This document shows, piece by piece, positions 17,526 to 26,038 of a stretch of DNA of 42,652 nucleotides (position 1 is its first letter; each line of letters starts with the position of its first letter). Source of the stretch: Lachnospiraceae bacterium (GTDB lineage Bacteria > Bacillota > Clostridia > Lachnospirales > Lachnospiraceae); NCBI GenBank assembly GCA_017553035.1, contig JAFZNE010000004.1, positions 1 through 42,652 on the forward strand, in the 5' to 3' direction. Made by a program: the position numbers and the translations under genes. The notes below the pieces were generated by a model. The model worked only from the letters and a program-made list of their open reading frames with translations. It was not told where the DNA came from and searched no databases.

Positions 17526-18648
17526 TTTACGGGACCGGAAGATCCTTTCTTTGGTCTGCAAAAAAGTTAATCTGCTGCTTCTGACATGGCCGCTGGGGAT
17601 AATTATCTATTTTGTCGCAAAATCTGACAGGGACATCGCCGAGAACGTTTTTGCACGCGGGATTTTTAAGGTATATGCCTGGATAATGACGCATCTGACG
17701 GGATGGATACCTTTTTCACTCGCGGAATTCCTTGTTATCGCTTTTCCGATCTTTATCATAGCGATGATCGTGACCGGGATAGTGAAAACGGTCAAAAATA
17801 AGGGAAAACGGCTCGAATATGCCCTCAGGATACCAATGAACCTGCTGATCGCAGGCGGGATTGTTTTCCTCTGGTTCATGATAGGTGCCGGTACGAATTA
17901 TTACAGATACGAGTATGCGCATTTTTCCGGACTTGAACAGTATATGGGCAAGTCTACGAAGGAAGAACTGTATGACCTGTGCATCGAACTGGCGCAGAAG
18001 ACCAATGCCGCAAGGGCAGAGGCGGCACATGATACCGACAGTCCTTTTGTTTCGGAATACTCTGACCGTGAACGGGCCTATCAGGCAAAGGCTGCGATGG
18101 AAAAGCTTTCCGAAACGATTCCCGTGCTGAAGGGATATTATCCCAGACCCAAATCTGTTCTTTTCTCAAGATTCATGTCGCGGTTCAATATTACCGGCGT
18201 TTATTTCCCCTGGACTGTTGAAGCAAATGTTAATGTAGATGTTCCCGATTACTCGATCGGTGCAGCGCTGTGCCATGAACTGAGCCACCTGCGGGGATTT
18301 ATGCGTGAAGACGAGGCCAATTTTATAGGTTATCTGGCATGTGTAAATTCAGATTCTGCGGAGCTCAGGTATTCCGGATACATGCTTGCGCTCGTATATG
18401 CGGGCAACAAGCTGTATGAGGAGTCGGCCGATCTGTACAGGCAGCTTTATTCTATGTATTCACCGGGTGTGGTCGCCGATTTTCGTGAAAATTCAGCATA
18501 CTGGAAAGAATTTAAGAATACTGTGCTGGAGCGCGCCGGTGAGAAGATGAATGATACTTACCTGAAGATCAACAATCAAACGGACGGGACCAAGAGCTAC
18601 GGAAGGATGGTCGACCTGCTGATCGCCGAATATCGCAGCAGGCAGTAA
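17512..18648 (+). CDS. DUF3810 membrane protein with HExxH-like metalloprotease motif
   Basis: The 378-residue protein has three hydrophobic segments in its first 125 residues (about 18-38, 62-85, 103-125) and a soluble C-terminal domain. Near residue 258 the sequence CHELSHLRGFMREDEANFIGYLAC carries HELSH followed by a downstream glutamate, the arrangement of zincin metallopeptidases and of DUF3810. Conserved YFPWTVEANVNVDVP precedes it. I infer a membrane-bound zinc peptidase whose catalytic domain probably faces outward; the substrate is unknown. The gene overlaps the preceding acidic-protein gene by 14 bases and lies between the rRNA-modification genes and a cell-wall hydrolase. Confidence 0.85.
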   Translation: MRKFDLRDRKILSLVCKKVNLLLLTWPLGIIIYFVAKSDRDIAENVFARGIFKVYAWIMTHLTGWIPFSLAEFLVIAFPIFIIAMIVTGIVKTVKNKGKRLEYALRIPMNLLIAGGIVFLWFMIGAGTNYYRYEYAHFSGLEQYMGKSTKEELYDLCIELAQKTNAARAEAAHDTDSPFVSEYSDRERAYQAKAAMEKLSETIPVLKGYYPRPKSVLFSRFMSRFNITGVYFPWTVEANVNVDVPDYSIGAALCHELSHLRGFMREDEANFIGYLACVNSDSAELRYSGYMLALVYAGNKLYEESADLYRQLYSMYSPGVVADFRENSAYWKEFKNTVLERAGEKMNDTYLKINNQTDGTKSYGRMVDLLIAEYRSRQ

Positions 18649-18720
18649 TGATCAGTGAAGAAAGAACGATAGATAGATGAAAGGCTTTAGCATATTAGTT
18701 TTGAAAGGACCGGAGTTAAA

Positions 18721-19488
18721 ATGACATGTAAAAGGCTTGCGGCATGTTTTGCAGCCGCGATCATGATCTGCACAACAATGGCAATCCCTGTAAAGGCCGA
18801 TGAAACGACAGTTCCCTGGAAGGAACAGCCGGATGTGAATACTGCAAGGGGTGAGGACCAGATCTCACCCAGGGCATTGCTCGGATCGCTCAATCAGACA
18901 GAAGAAGGACAGGAACTGCTGAGCGTTCTGGACGAGACGAACGGCAACATAGCCGATACGGATCTTGAGTTTGAGGCGGCGATCAGAAAATCTTCATACA
19001 AGAAGAACGGCTTCAGCAAAAAGGACCTGAAATACCTCTCGGCGATAATCTACTGCGAGGCTAACAGCCAGGTGTTCGATTCAAAAGTTGCCGTTGCAAA
19101 TACCGTACTCAACAGGATGCGTAACGAAAACCCGAATGAGTGGGGGCATGTGAGCACTATTTACGAAGTAATATATGACCGCAGATGGGGAGTACAGTTC
19201 TCACCGACCAGTGCGTCCAAGGGAAAGACCAGCAGCATGGATAAAGCTCTGAACATATATGCTCATCTGGACGACGGTACATGTAAAGACTGGGAAGTCA
19301 GGGCCATGAAGAACTGTATCGAAGCTGCCAAGGCTGCGCTTGCAGGATACAGATCGATCCCCGAATCATTTATGTTTTTTAACAGCCATCTGAACACGCA
19401 GCCGGGAAAATGCCTTGACAAGGAAGAGAGATTTATTATCCTTGACAAACATATCTACTATACCGAAAACAGGTATGAAAACCAATAA
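18721..19488 (+). CDS. Secreted SleB/CwlJ-like cell-wall hydrolase
   Basis: A 255-residue exported protein with signal peptide MTCKRLAACFAAAIMICTTM and a likely cleavage site after VKA near residue 27. The C-terminal half (about 95-250) is a Hydrolase_2 domain: LKYLSAIIYCEANSQVFDSK with the conserved catalytic glutamate, VANTVLNRM and VIYDRRWGVQFSPTSAS are typical. Family members are lytic transglycosylases or amidase-like enzymes first known from spore germination but widespread as vegetative wall hydrolases; the absence of other spore genes nearby favours the latter. A conserved HLNTQPGK segment near the end also matches the family. GGAG lies 8 bases before the ATG. Confidence 0.88.
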   Translation: MTCKRLAACFAAAIMICTTMAIPVKADETTVPWKEQPDVNTARGEDQISPRALLGSLNQTEEGQELLSVLDETNGNIADTDLEFEAAIRKSSYKKNGFSKKDLKYLSAIIYCEANSQVFDSKVAVANTVLNRMRNENPNEWGHVSTIYEVIYDRRWGVQFSPTSASKGKTSSMDKALNIYAHLDDGTCKDWEVRAMKNCIEAAKAALAGYRSIPESFMFFNSHLNTQPGKCLDKEERFIILDKHIYYTENRYENQ

Positions 19489-19521
19489 AACGGAATATAA
19501 CGACCAGGGAGGAAAAAGGAA

Positions 19522-20121
19522 ATGAATATCGTATGTCTTGATCTTGAGGGAGTTCTGGTTCCCGAAATATGGATCGCATTTTCGAAGGCGAGCGGGATAC
19601 CGGAATTGAAAAGGACTACGCGTGACGAGCCGGATTATAATAAGCTGATGAACTGGCGTATCGGTATCCTGAAGGAGCACGGACTCGGACTGAAAGAGAT
19701 ACAGGAAACGATCGCAACCATCGACCCGATGGAAGGCGCGAAGGAGTTCCTCGATTCATTAAGGGAAATAACCCAGGTTATCATTTTGAGCGATACTTTT
19801 ACACAGTTTGCGACACCGCTCATGAAAAAACTCGGATGGCCCACGATCTTCTGCAATACGCTTGAAGTGGGTGAAGGCGGCGAGATCACCGGATTCAGGA
19901 TGCGTGCGGAGAAGTCCAAGCTGGTAACTGTAAAGGCTCTTCAGTCGATCGGATTTGACACGATCGCAGCAGGTGACAGCTATAATGACCTGGGCATGAT
20001 CGAAGCAAGTAAGGCAGGTTTCCTGTTCAAGAGCACCGAGCAGATTAAGAAGGATCATCCGGAACTGCCGGCATTTGAGACCTACGAGGAGCTTCTCGCG
20101 GGTATTAAAGCAGCACTGTAA
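19522..20121 (+). CDS. thrH: Bifunctional phosphoserine phosphatase/homoserine phosphotransferase ThrH
   Basis: The 199-residue protein is a HAD-superfamily enzyme. The opening MNIVCLDLEGVLVPEIWIAF contains the nucleophile motif (DLEG), ILSDTF is motif II and the C-terminal AAGDSYNDLGMI supplies motif IV aspartates. The near-identical start and spacing match ThrH of Pseudomonas, which dephosphorylates phosphoserine and can move the phosphate to homoserine, linking serine and threonine synthesis. It is a single-gene unit with GGGAGG upstream. The neighbours, a wall hydrolase and DUF3737, give no pathway support, so phosphoserine phosphatase activity is the safer prediction. Confidence 0.9.
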   Translation: MNIVCLDLEGVLVPEIWIAFSKASGIPELKRTTRDEPDYNKLMNWRIGILKEHGLGLKEIQETIATIDPMEGAKEFLDSLREITQVIILSDTFTQFATPLMKKLGWPTIFCNTLEVGEGGEITGFRMRAEKSKLVTVKALQSIGFDTIAAGDSYNDLGMIEASKAGFLFKSTEQIKKDHPELPAFETYEELLAGIKAAL

Positions 20122-20243
20122 AAAGCAGTATTTGGAAAAGGAAACAACAAACAGGAAGTCGGAAAAGGAAAAAGGCAGAAAAGCATTCAAAAGGTTTGGA
20201 AGTAGAGGGAAAGTAAAAACTAAAAAAGAATGGGGTAAAGATT

Positions 20244-21119
20244 ATGGAAGAGATCAGGGAAAAGGTACTTAAGGGAGAACGTGCGCTTTTTGGAAGCAGG
20301 GATCTGAAGATCAGCGGCTGTGTATTCAGCGATGGTGAGTCGCCGCTTAAGGAAAGCAGCAATATTGCGCTTGAAGAGTGCATTTTTGAATGGAAATATC
20401 CGTTGTGGTATTGCCGTAAAGTTGATGTTAAAAACTGCAACTGGTATGAAATGGGCCGTGCGGGAGTATGGTATACCGATGATATCAGCGTCAGCGGCGC
20501 GGTGATCGAAGCTCCGAAGAATTTCAGACGATGTAAGAATGTCAGGATCAGCGATACAACATTTTCGTATGCTGCGGAAACTCTTTGGACCTGCGACGGC
20601 GTGGAACTGAACAATGTAACGGTAAGCCGCGGGGATTATCTGTTGATGAATTCATCGAATATCAAGGTTGACGGATTGAAGCTGTCAGGCAATTATTCTT
20701 TTGACGGCGCGAAGAATGTGGAGATCCGTAATTCTACCCTTATGACCAAGGATGCGTTCTGGAACAGCGAGAATGTGACGGTGTATGATTCGTTCATTTC
20801 AGGAGAGTATCTGGGCTGGAATTCGAAGAACCTGAAGCTTGTAAACTGTACGATAGAATCCCTGCAGGGAATGTGTTATATAGATGATCTGGTAATGGAG
20901 AACTGCAGACTGATCAATACGACTCTTGCCTTTGAGTATTCAAATGTTGAGGCTGATATCTGCTCGTCGGTAGGAAGCGTGTTCAATCCGTCAAGCGGAA
21001 TGATCAAGGCCGAAAAGATAGACAATCTGATCATTGAAAAGGACAAGATCGATCCTGAGAAGACAAGGATCATATGTAAAGAAATCGTTACCAGATCGGA
21101 CAAGCCGGAGTGGGCGTGA
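20244..21119 (+). CDS. DUF3737 family beta-helix protein
   Basis: The 291-residue protein belongs to the DUF3737 family. It starts MEEIREKVLKGERALFGSRDLKI and then runs through short repeating strands (N-x-x-V/L-x-N-C/S-x-F/V patterns), as expected for a right-handed parallel beta-helix. Family members are cytoplasmic and uncharacterised; beta-helix proteins often bind or process carbohydrates, but nothing here proves it. It is preceded by a purine-rich 122-base spacer without a terminator, and GGGG lies upstream of the ATG. The PatB-like gene follows 10 bases after the stop, so the two are probably coexpressed. Confidence 0.88.
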   Translation: MEEIREKVLKGERALFGSRDLKISGCVFSDGESPLKESSNIALEECIFEWKYPLWYCRKVDVKNCNWYEMGRAGVWYTDDISVSGAVIEAPKNFRRCKNVRISDTTFSYAAETLWTCDGVELNNVTVSRGDYLLMNSSNIKVDGLKLSGNYSFDGAKNVEIRNSTLMTKDAFWNSENVTVYDSFISGEYLGWNSKNLKLVNCTIESLQGMCYIDDLVMENCRLINTTLAFEYSNVEADICSSVGSVFNPSSGMIKAEKIDNLIIEKDKIDPEKTRIICKEIVTRSDKPEWA

Positions 21120-21129
21120 AGAACGGAAG

Positions 21130-22395
21130 GTGAGCATCATAAAATACGATTTTGATAAGATAACAGACCGTAGGGGAACAGGATCGTTTAAATGGGATGT
21201 TGCCGAAGGCGAACTCCCGATGTGGGTTGCCGATATGGATTTTGAAGCCGCACCCGAGATCCTCGAAGCCCTGAAAAAACGCCTGGATCATGGAATATTC
21301 GGGTATTCCGTGATCCCGGACGAGTGGTACGACGCATATATTCACTGGTGGCAGAGCAGGCACGATTACGGAATAAAGCGCGAAGAGCTGATATTCTGTA
21401 CGGGTGTTGTTCCTGCCATTTCAAGTATTGTAAGGAAACTTACCACACCTAATGAAAATGTGGTGATCCTGACACCGGTATATAATATATTTTTTAACAG
21501 CATAATAAATAACGGAGCAAGAGTGCTGGAGTGTCCGCTCCTGTACCGGCGCGGGGACATATGCTCCTCCGGAGAGCACACGGAACAGACCGGGAATGGC
21601 TGTGCTCAGGATGCGCAGGAATACGGTATCGACTGGGAAAACCTTGAAAAGGCTCTCGCCGATCCGCAGACTTCTCTCATGATCTTCTGCAATCCGCACA
21701 ATCCTGTGGGCAGGATATGGAGCAGGGATGAGATCGGAAAAGTCGGCGTGCTGTGTAAAAAATACGGGGTTACGGTAATCTCCGACGAGATCCACTGCGA
21801 CCTTACCAGACCCGGAACGGAATATGTGCCGTTCCCGAATGTTTCGGAAGAGTGCGCCGATATCTGCATACAGTGCATTGCTCCCACGAAAACATTCAAT
21901 ATCGCGGGAATGCAGACTGCAGCTGTATGTATAAAGAATCCTTTCCTGCGTCACAAGGTGTGGAGGGCACTTAATACCGATGAAGTTGCCGAACCGAATG
22001 TATTTGCGGTTCCGGCTGCTGTTGCGGCATTTGAGCGGGGCGGTGCCTGGCTCGATGAACTCAGGGAATATGTATTTGAGAACCGGAGGATCGTCGGGGA
22101 GTTTCTTGAACGCGAAATTCCCTGCCTGCATGCTGTAAGGGCGGACGCCACATATCTTATATGGATCGATGTTTCGGGAATAAGCCCTGACGGAACGGAA
22201 TTCACGGAATATCTTCGACAGAAGACAGGACTGAAGGTGACCGAAGGAGAAGAGTACGGGAAATGCGGAAAAGCATTTTTCCGCTTAAATGTTGCTGCAC
22301 CCCGGAGCGTTGTCGAGGACGGGCTTTCCAGATTGAAAAGAGGCACCGAGATGTATTGCGAAGAACATAAATGCTATATCAACGAACAGTCATAA
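21130..22395 (+). CDS. MalY/PatB-type pyridoxal-phosphate C-S lyase/aminotransferase
   Basis: A fold-type I PLP enzyme of the MalY/PatB group, which cleave cystathionine or cysteine conjugates. Signatures are GSFKWDVAEGELPMWVADMDFEAAP at the N-terminus, FCNPHNPVGRIW, ISDEIHCDL (PLP-contacting Asp) and the Schiff-base lysine in APTKTFNIAGM. A 20-residue insertion (RGDICSSGEHTEQTGNGC) after the PVYNIFF segment is unusual. The start is uncertain: GTG at 21130 is the nearest normal start codon but directly abuts its purine tract. Homologues begin MKYDFD, which would correspond to the ATA at 21139, 8 bases after GGAAGG. An upstream ATG at 21034 lies inside DUF3737. A metC-like role would fit the cysE gene elsewhere in the window. 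Confidence 0.88.
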   Translation: MSIIKYDFDKITDRRGTGSFKWDVAEGELPMWVADMDFEAAPEILEALKKRLDHGIFGYSVIPDEWYDAYIHWWQSRHDYGIKREELIFCTGVVPAISSIVRKLTTPNENVVILTPVYNIFFNSIINNGARVLECPLLYRRGDICSSGEHTEQTGNGCAQDAQEYGIDWENLEKALADPQTSLMIFCNPHNPVGRIWSRDEIGKVGVLCKKYGVTVISDEIHCDLTRPGTEYVPFPNVSEECADICIQCIAPTKTFNIAGMQTAAVCIKNPFLRHKVWRALNTDEVAEPNVFAVPAAVAAFERGGAWLDELREYVFENRRIVGEFLEREIPCLHAVRADATYLIWIDVSGISPDGTEFTEYLRQKTGLKVTEGEEYGKCGKAFFRLNVAAPRSVVEDGLSRLKRGTEMYCEEHKCYINEQS

Positions 22396-22426
22396 AAAAT
22401 AAAAAGGCATGATTCGGAGGTTGGAG

Positions 22427-23428
22427 ATGGATCTGAGAGGAGGAACATTTTCAATGACAGCTGTGATAGGAATGATCATATTATCCCTGACTCTTTCGGG
22501 ATGCTTCTTTTCCAGAAAGAAACCGGAAGGAGGAGATACCGCTTCCGTTACACCTACACCGACACCTGCGCCTGCCGTTTCCGATGATTTCGGAAAACTC
22601 ACAGGGGTGCGCTATGAGTCAAGCGGTGGCAGTATGGAATGCAATTCTGAATTCGATATCGATGTAAATGAGAATGAGATCGTTTCTACGTACTATTACA
22701 GCAATTATTATTTTGACGATCTCGAATATAAACTGGGAGAAAAGAAACTGGCCAGGATCGACGGAGTCGGCCGCGTGGATGAGGGAAAATACAGCTGGGA
22801 CAAGAACAGAGTCGACAGGAAAAATGTTCCTGTCGATGAGAAATTGTGGAATGTCCTTGTGGAAGAATTCGGGTATCTGAAGCCGAAACTGAAGGAAATC
22901 CCCGAGTTTACCAAGGAAGACAGCCGCAAACGTGACGAAGAGATGGAGGTGCTTGACGGCGGTGATTATTCGCTGCTGCACCTGACCTGGGAGAAGGATG
23001 GTACTACCTATACCGCGCAGTATCAGATCCCCGCAGGAAACCGATGGTCAACTGTTTTTTACACGCTGCATGAGATGGTACGTCCTGTAGGAAGGGACTT
23101 AAGACAGGTGGGACCGACACAGGTGACCGATATGTTACTGAAGACACCCGATTATTCCTACCAGATCTCGCCTATAAAGGATGAAAAGGATAAATATAAT
23201 TTCTATATACATGAAGATAAATATACTTACAAGAGACTGAGCGGGAAAAAGTGGAACGTTATACGCGGTTATATTGAGACTGTTGATCTTTCCGGAACAG
23301 AGAAGGGAAGATATGATGACAAACTCTATCTTAAATTGCAATATAACGATGGTGACTGTTTTTATTATCTGATAGACAGAAAAACAGCGGATGAGATGAA
23401 GGAGTACATTATAAGCCTTAAGTATTGA
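22427..23428 (+). CDS. Predicted lipoprotein of unknown function
   Basis: A 333-residue exported protein: MDLRGGTFSMTAVIGMIILSLTLSGCFF is a lipoprotein signal with lipobox LSGC, so mature Cys would be lipidated near residue 26. A Thr/Pro spacer (TPTPTPAPA) follows, then a beta-rich soluble domain with no recognised catalytic motif. I start at 22427, with GGAGG 6 bases upstream; an ATG at 22409 in frame would lengthen the N-terminus by 6 residues. It follows the PatB-like gene by 31 bases. The family is common in Lachnospiraceae as uncharacterised lipoproteins; no function is proposed. Confidence 0.8.
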   Translation: MDLRGGTFSMTAVIGMIILSLTLSGCFFSRKKPEGGDTASVTPTPTPAPAVSDDFGKLTGVRYESSGGSMECNSEFDIDVNENEIVSTYYYSNYYFDDLEYKLGEKKLARIDGVGRVDEGKYSWDKNRVDRKNVPVDEKLWNVLVEEFGYLKPKLKEIPEFTKEDSRKRDEEMEVLDGGDYSLLHLTWEKDGTTYTAQYQIPAGNRWSTVFYTLHEMVRPVGRDLRQVGPTQVTDMLLKTPDYSYQISPIKDEKDKYNFYIHEDKYTYKRLSGKKWNVIRGYIETVDLSGTEKGRYDDKLYLKLQYNDGDCFYYLIDRKTADEMKEYIISLKY

Positions 23429-23495
23429 GCTGTATAATAAATTATAAAAGCTGATGAATGAAGCTGCTCATTTCATTCGCAGCATGGAGATTATC

Positions 23496-24605
23496 ATGGA
23501 TGTAATAAAAAGACAGAAGATAATCGTCAGGACCAGTGTGCTGGGGATCGCCGCCAACCTCGTTCTTTCGGGATTCAAGGCGGCGGTCGGAATGCTGGCA
23601 GGCTCCATTGCCATGATCCTGGACGCAGTTAACAACCTGACCGATGCGATGTCATCGGTCATTACCATCATAGGGACAGTACTTGCCGGGAAAAAGCCTG
23701 ATAAGAAGCACCCGTTAGGGTACGGCAGAAGCGAATATCTTAGCGCCATGCTGATAGCGGCGATCGTTCTGTATGCCGGTATTACCTCATTGGTCGAATC
23801 GATCAAGAAGATCCTGGAACCGGCAGAGGTAGATCATTCATACATAACGCTTCTGGTCGTGGGCGCTGCGGTGGCAGTGAAGATCATCCTGGGACTGTAT
23901 GTAAGGAAAAAAGGTGATGAGACATCTTCCGATTCGCTGAAGGAATCCGGTGCCGATGCAATGTTCGATGCGTTGCTTTCGGCGGCAGTATTTATAAGTA
24001 CCGTGATCTATCTGGCCTGGAATATCAACCTGGAGGCTTATGTCAGCGTGATCATATCCGTATTTATCATCAAATCGGGTGTCGGGATGCTAAGCAGTAC
24101 GCTTGCGGATATCCTGGGCAAGCGCATGGATCCGGAACTGATCAGTGCCATCAAGAAAACGATCCGCGAAGATGAAAATGTACTCGGAGTATATGATCTG
24201 ATCCTGCACAGCTACGGCCCGAACCTGCTTATCGGCTCGGTCCATGTTGAGGTCAATGATTCCCTGACCTGTCGTGAGATAGATAAAATGGAGCGAAGGA
24301 TAGCGCATACCGTATTTGCGAAGCATGGGATAATCATGACGGGGATCGGGATTTATTCCGTAAACACGCTTGACGAAGAAGGAATGCGGCTGAAGAAGGA
24401 TATTTCGAACATCGTTTTATCCCACGAAGGAGCCATCCAGGTGCACGGATATTATCTGGATAAGGAAAATATGACCGTTTATCTGGACATCATTATCGAC
24501 TTTGACATCAGGGACCGTCAGGAGCTGTTCGACCACATAAAGAACGAGCTGAACGAAGTTTACCCGCAGTATCGTTTCGATCTGGTACAGGATATCGATG
24601 TTTAG
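23496..24605 (+). CDS. Cation diffusion facilitator family transporter
   Basis: This 369-residue protein is a CDF metal exporter. The N-terminal half has about six hydrophobic segments, with the metal-site pattern of helices II and V: SIAMILDAVNNLTDAMSS and ESGADAMFDALLS, plus KKPDKKHPLGYGRSEYLSA. This NLTD...DAMFD form, rather than HxxxD, suggests a Mn2+/Fe2+-type rather than Zn2+-type site (inference). The C-terminal about 150 residues form the cytoplasmic dimerisation domain with an additional tail. I start at 23496, where GGAG lies 6 bases upstream; an upstream ATG at 23454 is in frame. Gene stands alone, between a lipoprotein and a serpin. Confidence 0.92.
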   Translation: MDVIKRQKIIVRTSVLGIAANLVLSGFKAAVGMLAGSIAMILDAVNNLTDAMSSVITIIGTVLAGKKPDKKHPLGYGRSEYLSAMLIAAIVLYAGITSLVESIKKILEPAEVDHSYITLLVVGAAVAVKIILGLYVRKKGDETSSDSLKESGADAMFDALLSAAVFISTVIYLAWNINLEAYVSVIISVFIIKSGVGMLSSTLADILGKRMDPELISAIKKTIREDENVLGVYDLILHSYGPNLLIGSVHVEVNDSLTCREIDKMERRIAHTVFAKHGIIMTGIGIYSVNTLDEEGMRLKKDISNIVLSHEGAIQVHGYYLDKENMTVYLDIIIDFDIRDRQELFDHIKNELNEVYPQYRFDLVQDIDV

Positions 24606-24704
24606 AAAAGCTTGAAATATATTTTTAAATAATTTGGAACCGATCAGGTTTATCGGTCGTCTAATTCTCGAAAACGATAAAAAATAGTTACAGGAGGCTA
24701 TTTT

Positions 24705-26033
24705 ATGAACAAAGTGATCGGAATATTTATGATGGCAGTTATGCTGATAGAGTCGGTTATGCCCGGAACAGGAAGTAACGTTCAGACCACGACCGTGGCT
24801 TCAAGGACCGTGCAGACGGGAGATTATTCGAAGACTACGGGTAAGGCGATGAAGCTTACCAAGAAGAGTAAGGTCAATGATGAGCAGATGACGAGCGGAT
24901 ACAATTCTTTCGCCCTGAAGTCGCTCAAAGAGTCGATCAATTCGGAAACCGACAAGAACAAAAACCTTATGATCTCTCCCGCTTCTTTGATGTTTGCGCT
25001 TGATATGGCTGCAATGGGAGCACAGGGTAAAACTTACAAGCAGATGGCAGCGCTGATCGCAAAAGGCGCGACCAAGAAGGACCTGACACGTTTTGCGAAG
25101 GAATACCGCAAGAAACTGGAAAAAAGCGGACTTATGAATATCGCAAATTCGATCTGGATCAATGAGAACAATCTGAAGAATAATAATGTTAAGATCAACG
25201 AAGAATATCTGAATCTGCTCAGAAAACAGTATAAGGCAGCAGCCGCTTCGCTCAAATTCGACGAGACGGCCAAGGAGCAGATAAACGCCTGGATCAGCGA
25301 TAAGACAAAAGGTATGATCAAAAAAGGCGTGGATACTCTTTCGGATGATTCGCTGATGCTGATCATCAACGCGATGGCTTTTGAAGGAGTCTGGAAGAAG
25401 AAATACGAGGACTATCAGATCAATGAGGACGGTGAATTTACCAATTCCGAGGGCAAAAAGGAAAAGGCAAAGATGCTGACCTCGGAGGAAAGCATCTATC
25501 TTCACAGTGATGACGCCCAGGGATTCTTAAAGTATTACGAAGGCGATAAGTACGCGTTCATGGCGATCCTTCCCAATGACAGCAGCATTTCGATAAATGA
25601 CTATATCACAGGTCTTGATGATGATGCACTTGAGAAATTCTATGCCAGCAGGACGAGCGCCGAGGTAGATACCATGACTCCGGCATTTACCTTTGATTAC
25701 AATATCACGATGAATGATATGCTCAAGGCTATGGGCATGAAGAAGGCATTTGACAAGGATGCGGATTTCAAAAAGATGCTCGATCCCGAAACTGTAACTC
25801 CCGACATCCTGCTGTATATCGGCAGTGTGATCCAGAAGACCCATATCGAGCTTGACGAGAACGGAACCAAGGCTGCTGCGGTAACGATTGTTGATATTAA
25901 ATGCGAGGCAACCTCAGTACGCGATCCCGAGCCCAGAAAGAGGGTAATACTTGACAGACCGTTCGCATTTGCTATCATGGATACGGAGACCGGAACGCCG
26001 GTATTTATCGGTATTGTAAATTCGGTAAAATAG
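24705..26033 (+). CDS. Secreted serpin (serine/cysteine protease inhibitor)
   Basis: The 442-residue protein is a full-length serpin with an N-terminal hydrophobic export signal (about 1-20) and a Thr/Lys-rich linker to about 60. The serpin core begins NSFALKSLKES. NLMISPASLMFALDMAAMGAQGKT is the conserved helix-strand segment, and LIINAMAFEGVWKKKY matches the serpin shutter/strand 3A. The reactive-loop hinge reads ENGTKAAAVT (385-394), close to the inhibitory pattern E-x-G-T-x-A-A-A. RPFAFAIMDTETGTPVFIGIV is the C-terminal signature. Counting from the hinge places P1-P1' at about E401-A402. A strong AGGAGG precedes the ATG. It is probably secreted to inhibit host, dietary or competitor proteases. 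Confidence 0.93.
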   Translation: MNKVIGIFMMAVMLIESVMPGTGSNVQTTTVASRTVQTGDYSKTTGKAMKLTKKSKVNDEQMTSGYNSFALKSLKESINSETDKNKNLMISPASLMFALDMAAMGAQGKTYKQMAALIAKGATKKDLTRFAKEYRKKLEKSGLMNIANSIWINENNLKNNNVKINEEYLNLLRKQYKAAAASLKFDETAKEQINAWISDKTKGMIKKGVDTLSDDSLMLIINAMAFEGVWKKKYEDYQINEDGEFTNSEGKKEKAKMLTSEESIYLHSDDAQGFLKYYEGDKYAFMAILPNDSSISINDYITGLDDDALEKFYASRTSAEVDTMTPAFTFDYNITMNDMLKAMGMKKAFDKDADFKKMLDPETVTPDILLYIGSVIQKTHIELDENGTKAAAVTIVDIKCEATSVRDPEPRKRVILDRPFAFAIMDTETGTPVFIGIVNSVK

Positions 26034-26038
26034 TTACC

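Noticed and set aside
20122-20243. Purine-rich spacer as a small RNA or gene
   Set aside because: It has no promoter, hairpin or independent ribosome binding site; it looks like a low-complexity intergenic linker.
21421-22131. Reverse-strand reading frame of 236 codons within the PatB-like gene
   Set aside because: Antisense shadow of a clear PLP enzyme with no supporting signals.
24801-25505. Long reverse-strand reading frame (234 codons) inside the serpin gene
   Set aside because: It mirrors the codon pattern of the serpin gene on the other strand and has no ribosome binding site or recognisable domain.
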